A stretch of 24,130 bases of DNA from a virus. The notes under the pieces are model-generated. The model did no database searches, had not been told where the DNA came from, and saw only the letters and a program-made list of their open reading frames with translations. A program made the position numbers and the translations under genes. Every line of letters begins with the position of its first letter. Positions within the stretch are counted from its first letter, which is position 1. This document shows, one piece after another, positions 1 through 6,182 of this stretch. The stretch spans positions 1 to 24,130 of IMG/VR virus record IMGVR_UViG_3300035698_003535; one strand, written 5' to 3'.

Positions 1-109
1 CTCTACAAATATCTATTTTGTCTGTTTCGTGAACCTCACCTTCTTTGTACTGATAACCCTTACACTTTAAATCCTTGTTGAAAGCTTTGTACCCTTCAAT
101 TTTTTTCAT
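1..109 (-). CDS. Phage hypothetical protein, DUF7666-like (3' end cut by window)
   Basis: Only the first 36 residues are inside the window and the frame is open to the left edge. The start at 109 follows a GGGGGGA ribosome-binding site just after the stop of the gene at 119-355. The visible part (KKIEGYKAFNKDLKCKGYQY, then an acidic stretch and a Cys) resembles the N-terminus of a widespread phage family I recall as DUF7666, which typically begins with a GYKAFNKDLxCRGFQY pattern. The function of that family is not known to me. It is the third gene of the small operon read from the promoter at 588-616. The family call rests on memory of the pattern, not on a search. Confidence 0.7.
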   Translation of the reverse strand, partial: MKKIEGYKAFNKDLKCKGYQYKEGEVHETDKIDICR

Positions 110-118
110 CTTCCCCCC

Positions 119-355
119 TTATTTATCCCCATTTGCTTTAGCATGATATTTACGGCAACCTTCTTCATCTTTATCTTCTGAATATTGCCCCTTTTCAATA
201 ATGTCCTGTTCGATTTCGTCTGCAATCCTTGCTATGTCATCTGTAATGTCCTTAATCTGGTCTTCCCATTTTTTAAGCCCTTCATAACATATTGCATGGT
301 CAATCATATCGTTGTCTATCAACTCATATACTAATCCCCAAACTTCTTTTCTCAT
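119..355 (-). CDS. Small acidic hypothetical protein, 78 aa
   Basis: I do not recognise this protein. It is 78 residues long, charged and largely helical in appearance, with a heptad-like region around residues 27-55 (EGLKKWEDQIKDITDDIARI and following) that could form a short coiled coil. It has no membrane segment or signal peptide. Its ATG overlaps the stop of the upstream zinc-ribbon gene by four bases (ATGA), which suggests translational coupling. It is the second gene of the promoter-proximal operon at the left edge and is probably not a virion protein, since it is separated from the late genes by a promoter and a hairpin. A role in early or regulatory functions is only a guess. Confidence 0.7.
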   Translation of the reverse strand: MRKEVWGLVYELIDNDMIDHAICYEGLKKWEDQIKDITDDIARIADEIEQDIIEKGQYSEDKDEEGCRKYHAKANGDK

Positions 356-567
356 CTCCCCCCCCTATCTGGATGTTGCCCAGTTAAATAAGTGTCTAAA
401 GCATTGACGTTGGAACATACCAAACATCTACCTTCCTCAACCTCATCATCCCCAAGAACACAATGACAATCTGTGCAAAGTTTATCCTCGCCTTTAATCA
501 GATATAACGCGTAATTGAAAGAATCCAACAAATCTGCCCTTCCGTGTGCCTGTAAGTTTCTTTTCAT
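352..567 (-). CDS. Small zinc-ribbon-like hypothetical protein, 71 aa
   Basis: This 71-residue protein has two CxxC knuckles, Cys31/Cys34 and Cys48/Cys51, with an extra Cys36. The spacing suits one structural zinc site of the zinc-ribbon type. The N-terminal 30 residues look helical. Function is unknown; small phage zinc ribbons can be DNA- or protein-binding adaptors, but nothing here decides that. It is the first gene after the promoter at 588-616, with a 5' leader of about 15 bases. Its start at 567 follows a run of five G's in AAAAGGGGG. The next gene overlaps its stop by four bases. Confidence 0.75.
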   Translation of the reverse strand: MKRNLQAHGRADLLDSFNYALYLIKGEDKLCTDCHCVLGDDEVEEGRCLVCSNVNALDTYLTGQHPDRGGR

Positions 568-582
568 GTCAACCCCCTTTTA

Positions 583-600
583 AGTAGAGTTTACTCTACT
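583..600. promoter_or_regulatory. Perfect 18-bp palindrome over the -10 box, likely operator
   Basis: AGTAGAGT-TT-ACTCTACT is a perfect inverted repeat of two 8-base arms around a 2-base centre. It covers the -10 hexamer and the predicted start region of the promoter at 588-616. A dimeric repressor bound here would block RNA polymerase. No repressor gene is visible in the window, so the regulator would be encoded elsewhere or by the host. An RNA hairpin role is unlikely because most of it lies upstream of the expected transcription start. Confidence 0.65.
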
Positions 601-616
601 AAGTTCCACAAGTCAA
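588..616 (-). promoter_or_regulatory. Sigma70-type promoter for the left-edge operon
   Basis: On the minus strand a -35 box TTGACT (611-616) is followed after exactly 17 bases by TAAACT (588-593), matching 5/6 and 4/6 consensus positions. Transcription would start near 581, about 14 bases before the ATG at 567. It lies in the only sizeable non-coding gap of the window, directly ahead of a new gene set, so it is a well-placed promoter. Confidence 0.7.
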
Positions 617-683
617 GCAATAAAATGATTTATTTTTCAATCTCCTGTAACGCCTGATTTCATTGGGTTCTAGGGATAGGGGA

Positions 684-725
684 AGCCGAGGCGCAAAAAA
701 CAAGGAATAAAAATACGCCCCGGCT
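684..725 (-). terminator. GC-rich hairpin after the last late gene, possible terminator
   Basis: AGCCGGGGCG (725-716) pairs with CGCCTCGGCT (693-684) with a single mismatch, enclosing a 22-base U-rich loop. It begins 10 bases past the stop of the last gene of the late block and lies before the next promoter. There is no U-tract after the 3' arm, so it is not a classic intrinsic terminator. It may be a weak or factor-assisted terminator or an RNA 3'-end stabiliser. The rest of the 568-734 gap contains only the promoter and palindrome listed separately. Confidence 0.45.
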
Positions 726-734
726 AGATGAATT

Positions 735-1037
735 TTAGATTAGTTTTTTCTCTTTAAGTTCGGCTAAACAAACTTTGATTGCTATGCCTAATGCGTTCTC
801 ACCGACATCTTTATACATGCTTTTTATGTGTCCATATACAAACTTGAACTTCGTTTCGTTATCCCAATCTGTATGCCCGGCAGCAGCTATAATCGTTTTT
901 CGTATATCAGCCATGATGTATTCGCCTACACCTTTTAATATAGGTTTAACGATGTAGCTTAGAATCCATTTTAGCCATGCGGGTGTGCGCATTTTTTGTA
1001 TTTTGTCTGCCAGTCTTTGAAATATGCTTTTTCCCAT
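735..1037 (-). CDS. Holin-LLH-like small phage protein, 100 aa
   Basis: I take the start at 1037 (MGKSIFQRLADK), which follows an AGGAG site 10 bases upstream; a longer reading from 1100 adds 21 residues that do not look like a natural N-terminus. The protein has a central hydrophobic/amphipathic stretch (WLKWILSYIVKPILKGVGEY, about residues 22-41) and a C-terminal helical domain ending in a lysine-rich tail. That arrangement, with a tail containing a lone Cys and an ELKEKK end, is reminiscent of the phage holin LLH superfamily, but the resemblance is weak. It is the last gene of the late block and is followed by a GC-rich hairpin. A membrane-associated lysis or tail-related role is inference. 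Confidence 0.7.
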   Translation of the reverse strand: MGKSIFQRLADKIQKMRTPAWLKWILSYIVKPILKGVGEYIMADIRKTIIAAAGHTDWDNETKFKFVYGHIKSMYKDVGENALGIAIKVCLAELKEKKLI

Positions 1038-1182
1038 CTTTTCCACTCTCCTTTTTGAATACCTGTAACATACCTTTAATAATAAATTTATCTGATACAT
1101 TCTCTATAGTTACCTTAATAGGCTTATTGAGAAAATCTTCTAGGATTTCGTTCATGCCCCACTTTGTTAAATCAAACCCCAT
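946..1182 (-). CDS. Small basic hypothetical protein overlapping its neighbour
   Basis: The ATG at 1182 follows a GAAGGTG ribosome-binding site and opens a 78-residue frame. The first 45 or so residues (start GFDLTKWGMNEILEDFLNK, then an alternating beta-like stretch) look like ordinary protein. The last 30 are very basic and overlap the next gene for 92 bases in another frame. It also overlaps the upstream two-helix gene by 11 bases. I do not recognise the family. The long overlap is unusual even for this compact region; the alternatives are a frameshift near 1037-1050 or that only one of the two frames is real in the overlap. Confidence 0.5.
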   Translation of the reverse strand: MGFDLTKWGMNEILEDFLNKPIKVTIENVSDKFIIKGMLQVFKKESGKDGKKHISKTGRQNTKNAHTRMAKMDSKLHR

Positions 1183-1345
1183 TATTCACCTTCTTTATAT
1201 CTGTAAATGTCTGAAAACCTAAAAATCCTCCCACTACAGCCAACACCATAAATTTATACTCATCCGCTGGAATGTTTTGTATGATGGTTACGACAGATAT
1301 GCACGTTATAGCCCAATTTGCAAACCAAAACCGTCTGCTTCTCAT
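1172..1345 (-). CDS. Small two-helix membrane protein, holin-like, 57 aa
   Basis: This short gene was found by reading the gap between its neighbours. The ATG at 1345 overlaps the previous stop as ATGA and has a GGGGG-type site just upstream. The product has a basic N-terminus (MRSRRFWF), a hydrophobic segment at about residues 9-22 (NWAITCISVVTII), a short acidic turn (PADEYK) and a second hydrophobic segment at about 32-46 (FMVLAVVGGFLGFQT), then a basic tail. Two short membrane spans in a protein of this size next to other small membrane proteins fit a class II-type holin or holin partner. No sequence family is recognised, so the function is inferred from topology and position. Confidence 0.6.
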   Translation of the reverse strand: MRSRRFWFANWAITCISVVTIIQNIPADEYKFMVLAVVGGFLGFQTFTDIKKVNNGV

Positions 1346-1554
1346 AGCGTACCCCCTTCTCTGTTTTTTAACCCTTTGTCTATTTTAGGTAAATCTTTAT
1401 TTAACTCTTTCATTACATGATTATATATTTCCTCTATACGTCTATAAGCATTACGAGCAGTACAGTCTTCTTTGGCAGTATTAATGTAATCGTTTATATC
1501 CCCGAAATGCGGAGCCATTCTTCTTAAATCATGAATAATTTCTAATATGGTCAT
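1342..1554 (-). CDS. Small helical hypothetical protein, 70 aa
   Basis: I do not recognise this 70-residue soluble protein. It appears mostly helical (start MTILEIIHDLRRMAPHFGD, then a charged middle containing a single Cys and a basic C-terminus). There is no signal peptide or membrane segment. The start at 1554 is supported by a GAGGTG site. It sits between two membrane proteins in the small-gene cluster and shares a four-base ATGA overlap with the next gene, so the two are probably made together. Confidence 0.7.
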   Translation of the reverse strand: MTILEIIHDLRRMAPHFGDINDYINTAKEDCTARNAYRRIEEIYNHVMKELNKDLPKIDKGLKNREGGTL

Positions 1555-1565
1555 GTTGCACCTCG

Positions 1566-1892
1566 CTATTCTTTATACCCGTTTATTCTCCCTAAAGCTT
1601 TAATCATTTCTTTATGCTCTTCTCTCTGGAACGTATGCGCGTCTTTAACTTCATTATGGAAGGATCTGTTTAACTCTCGGTTTTCTTTATGGAGGATTTG
1701 TATGTCTTTTAGTTCTTCAGTGAATCTGAGTTGTATTACACCCCACCCTTCACGCTCTTTTGTCATTTGTTGTAGTTGTTCTTTAGACACCCCAAGTACC
1801 CATTTTAAAAGAAAAAAGAAAGCAATAAACATCATTATAGATAAGGCAGCCCCTAAGCCTAGTTCAGTTACAAGTTTTGGTAAATATGGCAT
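1566..1892 (-). CDS. Membrane helix plus coiled coil: BhlA/UviB-holin-like or inner-spanin-like
   Basis: The protein has one clear N-terminal membrane helix at about residues 12-34 (LGAALSIMMFIAFFFLLKWV), followed by a long charged helical region to the C-terminus with heptad character (KEQLQQMTKERE through EEHKEMIKAL). This layout, a single N-terminal anchor and a soluble coiled coil with an early RE pair, fits either BhlA/UviB-type holin-like proteins or inner-membrane spanins. Its gene starts on the last base of the lipoprotein stop codon (TGATG), and an i-spanin next to a lipoprotein would be the expected Rz/Rz1-like order reversed. I cannot choose between the two from sequence alone. Confidence 0.65.
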   Translation of the reverse strand: MPYLPKLVTELGLGAALSIMMFIAFFFLLKWVLGVSKEQLQQMTKEREGWGVIQLRFTEELKDIQILHKENRELNRSFHNEVKDAHTFQREEHKEMIKALGRINGYKE

Positions 1893-2116
1893 CAGTCTCC
1901 CCCTTTTACTCCGCTTATCTCTATCAGTCCAGAAGGGATAAGCTCGGTTTTGCTATTCATCCACGCTTTAGTTGAACCGTCTGCTGCTTGCTCGAAGCCA
2001 CCATCAAAGCTACCTTTGCCTTCAATGCCAACAAGTTTACCGTCATCAAACTTTCCGTCTAAGTGACTAGCACAACCGATTAAAAATAGTATCGCTATAA
2101 TTAATATGTATCTCAT
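1892..2116 (-). CDS. Small outer-membrane lipoprotein, 74 aa
   Basis: A textbook lipoprotein signal is visible: MRYILIIAILFLIGCAS, with a lipobox L-I-G-C placing the modified cysteine at residue 15 and serine two residues later (not Asp), so outer-membrane sorting is expected. The mature part is about 60 residues, glycine-rich with short repeated Gly-Lys/Phe-Asp motifs (DGKFDDGKLVGIEGKGSFDG), probably beta. It overlaps its upstream and downstream neighbours by a few bases. Phage lipoproteins in such clusters are often o-spanins (Rz1-like) or superinfection-exclusion proteins. It lacks the proline-rich character of many Rz1 proteins, so either role is possible. Confidence 0.75.
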   Translation of the reverse strand: MRYILIIAILFLIGCASHLDGKFDDGKLVGIEGKGSFDGGFEQAADGSTKAWMNSKTELIPSGLIEISGVKGGD

Positions 2117-2193
2117 TTCTTCCCCTTCTTTTTATCCTTCCCTAATAGTATGGCTATGATTGCTATTATTGGTAAGCACACCAAAGTTATCAT
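2113..2193 (-). CDS. Tiny one-helix membrane peptide, 26 aa (39 aa if TTG start)
   Basis: A short frame between two genes encodes a hydrophobic helix followed by a lysine tail (IIAIIAILLGKDKKKGKK). Its stop overlaps the lipoprotein start as ATGA. From the ATG at 2193 it is 26 residues, but this start lacks a good ribosome-binding site. A TTG at 2232 has a GAGG site 7 bases upstream and would give 39 residues, overlapping the previous gene by 19 bases. A single helix with a positively charged tail fits pinholin-like or other lysis-accessory peptides. The exact start and whether it is expressed are uncertain. Confidence 0.5.
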   Translation of the reverse strand: MITLVCLPIIAIIAILLGKDKKKGKK

Positions 2194-2213
2194 ACTAGCT
2201 GTTACAATCTCTT

Positions 2214-2702
2214 TTACTGCACGAGCGTACAAGTTTCTTCTTCCTCTGGTTCGTCTTCAGTGACTACTTCATAAGTCGTAGATACTCTTATTTTCTGGTT
2301 TACACTCGCTGGCAAATATACTTCACCGCCAGCAGAATCTTTATATACAAGTTCCCATACTATCTCTTCGCTGGATTGTATATCATCCCAATCTACTTCA
2401 CCACCAATAGGCTTAGTCCAGTTAACTGGCAATATTTCAACTTCTTTAATTAGTGAATACTCTTTATTAATTTTATCTATTCTATTTTCTAATGTTTTCA
2501 CAACGCCCTCTATCTTCGTTATAGGTACCCGCGAAACGGAAGTGGTAGTAATGATATATTCATCTCCGTCTTTAACTACTTCTTTTGTCACTACTGGACG
2601 ACCGATTAACTTAATTTTTTGTAGCGTATCAGCTTTAGCCATTAACACAAATCCAAGTATTATACATATTATTACCATTATCGCTGCTGCTATCGGTTTC
2701 AT
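2214..2702 (-). CDS. Exported or membrane-anchored hypothetical protein, 162 aa
   Basis: The N-terminus is a Sec-type signal: a Lys, a strongly hydrophobic run (AAAIMVIICIILGFVLMAK) and an AKA-D cleavage motif at about residues 23-25. The mature part of about 135 residues contains alternating beta-type segments, a short helix with heptad character (KTLENRIDKINKEY) and a very acidic C-terminus (EDEPEEEE) that ends with Cys-Thr-Leu-Val-Gln. It follows the large LamG fibre gene with an AAGGAG site at a good distance. I do not recognise the family. It shares the A-x-A-D signal pattern with several neighbours and so probably belongs to the same exported set. Confidence 0.75.
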   Translation of the reverse strand: MKPIAAAIMVIICIILGFVLMAKADTLQKIKLIGRPVVTKEVVKDGDEYIITTTSVSRVPITKIEGVVKTLENRIDKINKEYSLIKEVEILPVNWTKPIGGEVDWDDIQSSEEIVWELVYKDSAGGEVYLPASVNQKIRVSTTYEVVTEDEPEEEETCTLVQ

Positions 2703-2734
2703 AATAACTCCTTAATTTTTATATTCCATGCAAC

Positions 2735-5700
2735 TCAATTCTTGTAGGACATAAATCCCTGATATAAACTAATTATATTATTTACATCCGCACTAGCCCA
2801 TTGTGCTGTTACTGTTACATCCATGTTAGCGGTTGTGTTAACATTCGCTACAGCTATGATTTCAAGTTCCGTACCATCTACGTCTAAATCAATATGCACC
2901 GCTCTTGGGCCAGCAGCACCCAACGTTCTTTGTGTTGCGTTAGCGTCTATATGCCAATGTGACCCTATTCCTATAGCTCCAGCAATAGGGTTTAAAGTTG
3001 CAACAACATTACCGCCAACTCTGATTCTTAATGTAATTCTATCAGCAGCAGTAGGCCCACCATTCTGTATAATACCATCTGCATGAAACTTAAACATATT
3101 ACCTGCACATAAACTATTAGCAGCCATTACACCTGTCCATAGCGTAGTTTCTGTCGTTGTATTCTCTACTGTAACAGTCGATACCGCTACATCACTTGTC
3201 CTGTCTATGGCTCTCTGTGTAGCTACGTTAGTAATATAGAATTTACCATCATAATATTCTAACGCTCCAGCTTCGGGTGTACCAAGTAAAGTATTAGAAG
3301 TAAGGGTTATAGGGTCTGAGAATATAAAGAATGGGTCATCATCTTCTGAATAACTTATCTGTCCGTCATTGGTATCTCCATCGAATACTATCGCAGGGTC
3401 TACGTCTGCATTGTTACCTACATACAAATCTCCGGTTATTCTTGTAAGTGGGGAAGTAAGTCTTATACCTGTGGTCGCCCCTATATCTATATATCCATCA
3501 GCAAGTGAATCTATGTATTCGTTACCGTCTGTCTGTGTAAATATTATTTTATCGGTAGCAAGTGTAGTACCGTTTAGGTCTATCATAGTGTCAGCCGTTA
3601 AGTCAAGATGTCCGTCATCAACAGAGCTAATTGATATATTGGTATTTCGGAAATATAACTTCTCTGTAGTATCAATAATTATATCGTCTTGAAACTGGAA
3701 ATAATCTTCGCCTTCCATCCATGTTAATAACCCATTATTGAGTTCACCTGTAAACTGTATGTATGGGTCTACCCCAGCCGTTGCTAACATACCTACATCT
3801 AAATGTCTGCCAACTCGCATATCTCCCGTAGCGTCTACATCAAATCTTGATAGTCCACCTACCGTCCATTGACATAGTATACTTACGCCTGATCCTGTGG
3901 TATTCTCAGCAACGTTCATATACTGTCCGATATATCCTGCCGTACCGGATTGGTTAACAGCTACGTAGTTCTCCATACCTTTTTCTTGTCCACTAGAGGC
4001 AGTTAACGTAGGAGTTATAACTAATGTACCATCTATCTCGGTATTGTTACTAATATCAAAGTGTGAACTTGCTACATTCCAACTTACTGATTCAACAAAC
4101 GCTGTTAAGTTATCGTCTGTGAATAGAAATTGAGGATCGTTAACACCATCATATATAATTATAGCTCCACCTTTAAATGCAGTAACCGAATTTAATGATG
4201 GTGACGTACCTATCAGATAAGGTGCATATCCTACGTCACCAATACCAGAAGCAGTAAAATCTAGTTCAGATGTTTCTAATGTCGAACCATTAGGCATTGT
4301 TACGTCAAACTGACCGCCTGTTATACTCATGCCTGTTCCAGCTACTACCGTTCCTGTGGTAGTGAAAGCACCGCTTTGTAAAGTAGCCGTACCGTCTGTA
4401 AACGTCTTAGTTGTAGCCATTGTTATATTCCCATCCGCATAAACAGTACCGTCAACTTCTAAATCACCTTCGATAATAAGATTGTCTTGTCCTGTAGCTA
4501 GACTTGTAGCTGTAAGCGTTGATGTTGTTCCTATAGCTGATACGTTTATAGCTGTTGAACCGCCGCCTCCACCTAATGAAGCTTCAGTACCATTCCCGCT
4601 ATTCCATAATGTGGCTATATTAGCTACACTTAACACTGTAGAATATATTCTAAAATCGTCTACTTTACCATCAAAGTAAAACTGAGTACCATTGTTCGTT
4701 CGTCTAGTACCTATAGTAAAATTATCTGTTTTTATAGTTGCATCTGTTATAACATCTTTAAACCATACTGTCTTATCTGATTCAACCAAATAACTACCAG
4801 CTGCAGTTATGTCTGAATTATTTTTATAAAAAACAGGAGATGTCCCATCGTGAACTACCGTAAACTGTGTCCATGCACCTATCATATCGTCTGTAACATT
4901 TACCGCACTTGTCCAATCCCATTTACCTACACCATCTACTTTAGCAATTACACGAATAGTATCCGTATCTAACTGCACTCTTGCATCAATATATGTATTA
5001 AATCCTGTATCAGTTGTTTTATGTGTACCCCAAAATATATGCCTATTTCCATCGTCAGCATCAATGTATATCCAACAAGATACAGCACCTTCAGTATCTA
5101 ATGCAAGAGTGGTTATTAAATCATCAGCGGTTATGTAATCGTCACTACCATTAAGATGTAAACAATCGTTAATCTTTCCAACTTCAGAAATATCTTGTGT
5201 ATTATCTCCACCAACTAAAGTACCATCATTGTCGTTTGTACTACTATCATCTACCGTTGTATTTGCGGCATTATCATTCATCTTAGCGTGGAAAACTTCT
5301 GATCCACCGCCACCGCCACCAGTAACAACTTCAGTAACTCCACCTATATAAGCTACCCCTGCCGCGTTTATATCGTCTGTAGAAGTGAGTTGTTCGGCTG
5401 TGACTGTCCCGGTTGTGGTTATCGCAGCATCCCCATACTCAAATTCATCCGCACTTTCGTCAAACGTTATCGTAGCATCATTGGCAGATCCTTTATAAGA
5501 CGTTACGATATCTGTAGCACTATCATCTCCAAGAGTAAGCAGATGTCCTTGCATAGTTATATCATCAGTTGATGTTAGCTGTTCTCCAGTGATAGTGTTT
5601 GTTGTAGTTAAATCAGTAGTCCACGAATAAGCTGCCGAGGGAGTGTTTGTACCGTCTAATCTAAGATATGTTGCTGTTAAAGTAGGGGAAGTAACGTAAT

Positions 5701-5890
5701 CAAGCGTTATTGTTGTACCGCCGTTATCAGTAAATCCAGTGACGTTTACAGTGCGAGGTCTAACCGATTCGGCATCTCCTAAATCGAAGAACTTTAACGG
5801 AGCGCGAGAATCTCTATTATCAGCTTGCACTAATGTACAGACTAACAATATTAAGCAAAAAGATATAATTCTTTTACTTTGGATATACAT
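2735..5890 (-). CDS. Large exported tail-fibre-like protein with LamG domain, 1051 aa
   Basis: This is the largest gene of the window. Residues 1-23 form a signal peptide (KRIISFCLILLVCTLVQA, then D). Residues 95-175 hold fibre-type repeats including two copies of EQLTSTDDI (about 103-111 and 166-174). A LamG/concanavalin-like domain spans about 199-430, with ISEVGK..CLHLNG near its start and YFDGKVDDFRIYSTVLS at its end, both classic for the family and usually linked to glycan or protein binding. It is framed by poly-glycine linkers at 191-197 and 440-445. Residues 450-880 are beta-rich fibre repeats, followed by the frequent fibre motif EYYDGKFYITN and a C-terminal jelly-roll-like domain. 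The likely role is receptor or glycan binding. A signal peptide is unusual for a tail fibre. Its start overlaps the previous gene by 17 bases and has only a weak ribosome-binding site. Confidence 0.85.
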   Translation of the reverse strand: MYIQSKRIISFCLILLVCTLVQADNRDSRAPLKFFDLGDAESVRPRTVNVTGFTDNGGTTITLDYVTSPTLTATYLRLDGTNTPSAAYSWTTDLTTTNTITGEQLTSTDDITMQGHLLTLGDDSATDIVTSYKGSANDATITFDESADEFEYGDAAITTTGTVTAEQLTSTDDINAAGVAYIGGVTEVVTGGGGGGSEVFHAKMNDNAANTTVDDSSTNDNDGTLVGGDNTQDISEVGKINDCLHLNGSDDYITADDLITTLALDTEGAVSCWIYIDADDGNRHIFWGTHKTTDTGFNTYIDARVQLDTDTIRVIAKVDGVGKWDWTSAVNVTDDMIGAWTQFTVVHDGTSPVFYKNNSDITAAGSYLVESDKTVWFKDVITDATIKTDNFTIGTRRTNNGTQFYFDGKVDDFRIYSTVLSVANIATLWNSGNGTEASLGGGGGSTAINVSAIGTTSTLTATSLATGQDNLIIEGDLEVDGTVYADGNITMATTKTFTDGTATLQSGAFTTTGTVVAGTGMSITGGQFDVTMPNGSTLETSELDFTASGIGDVGYAPYLIGTSPSLNSVTAFKGGAIIIYDGVNDPQFLFTDDNLTAFVESVSWNVASSHFDISNNTEIDGTLVITPTLTASSGQEKGMENYVAVNQSGTAGYIGQYMNVAENTTGSGVSILCQWTVGGLSRFDVDATGDMRVGRHLDVGMLATAGVDPYIQFTGELNNGLLTWMEGEDYFQFQDDIIIDTTEKLYFRNTNISISSVDDGHLDLTADTMIDLNGTTLATDKIIFTQTDGNEYIDSLADGYIDIGATTGIRLTSPLTRITGDLYVGNNADVDPAIVFDGDTNDGQISYSEDDDPFFIFSDPITLTSNTLLGTPEAGALEYYDGKFYITNVATQRAIDRTSDVAVSTVTVENTTTETTLWTGVMAANSLCAGNMFKFHADGIIQNGGPTAADRITLRIRVGGNVVATLNPIAGAIGIGSHWHIDANATQRTLGAAGPRAVHIDLDVDGTELEIIAVANVNTTANMDVTVTAQWASADVNNIISLYQGFMSYKN
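4556..5320 (-). other. LamG domain cassette flanked by poly-Gly linkers (within the 1051-aa gene)
   Basis: Inside the large fibre gene, codons for GGGGGGS (5300-5320) and GGGGGS (4556-4573) bracket a single LamG-type domain (4601-5296). Fibre-repeat sequence resumes on both sides. The symmetrical linkers suggest that the domain was acquired as a module and can move independently of the fibre shaft. Confidence 0.65.
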
Positions 5891-6182
5891 AACAGCGTAT
5901 CTCGTAATCTCCGTATTCTTCTGATGTCCAGCCTTTGCGGTCTCGCGTTCTATCGTCTACTAACCATTCACCGTTTTTCTTATATTCGCACCATCTATGC
6001 GGTTCGCCTTTTATCCATCCTCTAGCCATACGATATTCGTCACCTTTAGCTTTATGATACCGCATAGCCATTTTAGTAGCTTTTTTACAGGGTGTATCAT
6101 AAGCCCTTATCTGTAACTTCTCTAACCTACTTGTAGGTAGAGTGAATAACATTAACCCTACCAATAATAATTTAAACATCAT
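5874..6182 (-). CDS. Small transglutaminase-like protein with possible Cys-His-Asp triad, 102 aa
   Basis: The N-terminus (KLLLVGLMLFTLP, residues 4-16) is a hydrophobic signal or anchor without a clear A-x-A site. The mature part reads Cys32-K-K-A, a helix, then PHRWCEYKKNGEWLVDD (residues 61-77). The order Cys ... His62-x-Trp ... Glu-Tyr ... Asn-Gly-x-Trp ... Asp76/77 matches the transglutaminase-like cysteine-peptidase core, in which Cys, His and Asp are catalytic. It is much shorter than typical members, so it may be a minimal domain. An enzyme exported to the periplasm could act on peptidoglycan peptides or crosslink proteins, and no other endolysin candidate is visible. It overlaps the genes on both sides. 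The family assignment is from motif pattern only. Confidence 0.6.
   Translation of the reverse strand: MMFKLLLVGLMLFTLPTSRLEKLQIRAYDTPCKKATKMAMRYHKAKGDEYRMARGWIKGEPHRWCEYKKNGEWLVDDRTRDRKGWTSEEYGDYEIRCYVYPK

Noticed and set aside
599-640. A 13-codon TTG-start leader peptide frame with an AGGAG upstream
   Set aside because: The spacing to the TTG is too short, and the frame runs across the predicted promoter, so it would be upstream of the transcription start.
1038-1100. Longer start at 1100 for the last late gene
   Set aside because: The extra 21 residues look like out-of-frame translation of the neighbour, while the ATG at 1037 has a clear AGGAG site.
2214-5890. The string CTLVQ occurs at the C-terminus of the 162-aa protein and in the signal peptide of the 1051-aa protein
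   Set aside because: The underlying DNA differs at several positions and the contexts are unrelated (C-terminus against hydrophobic signal), so it is most likely chance.
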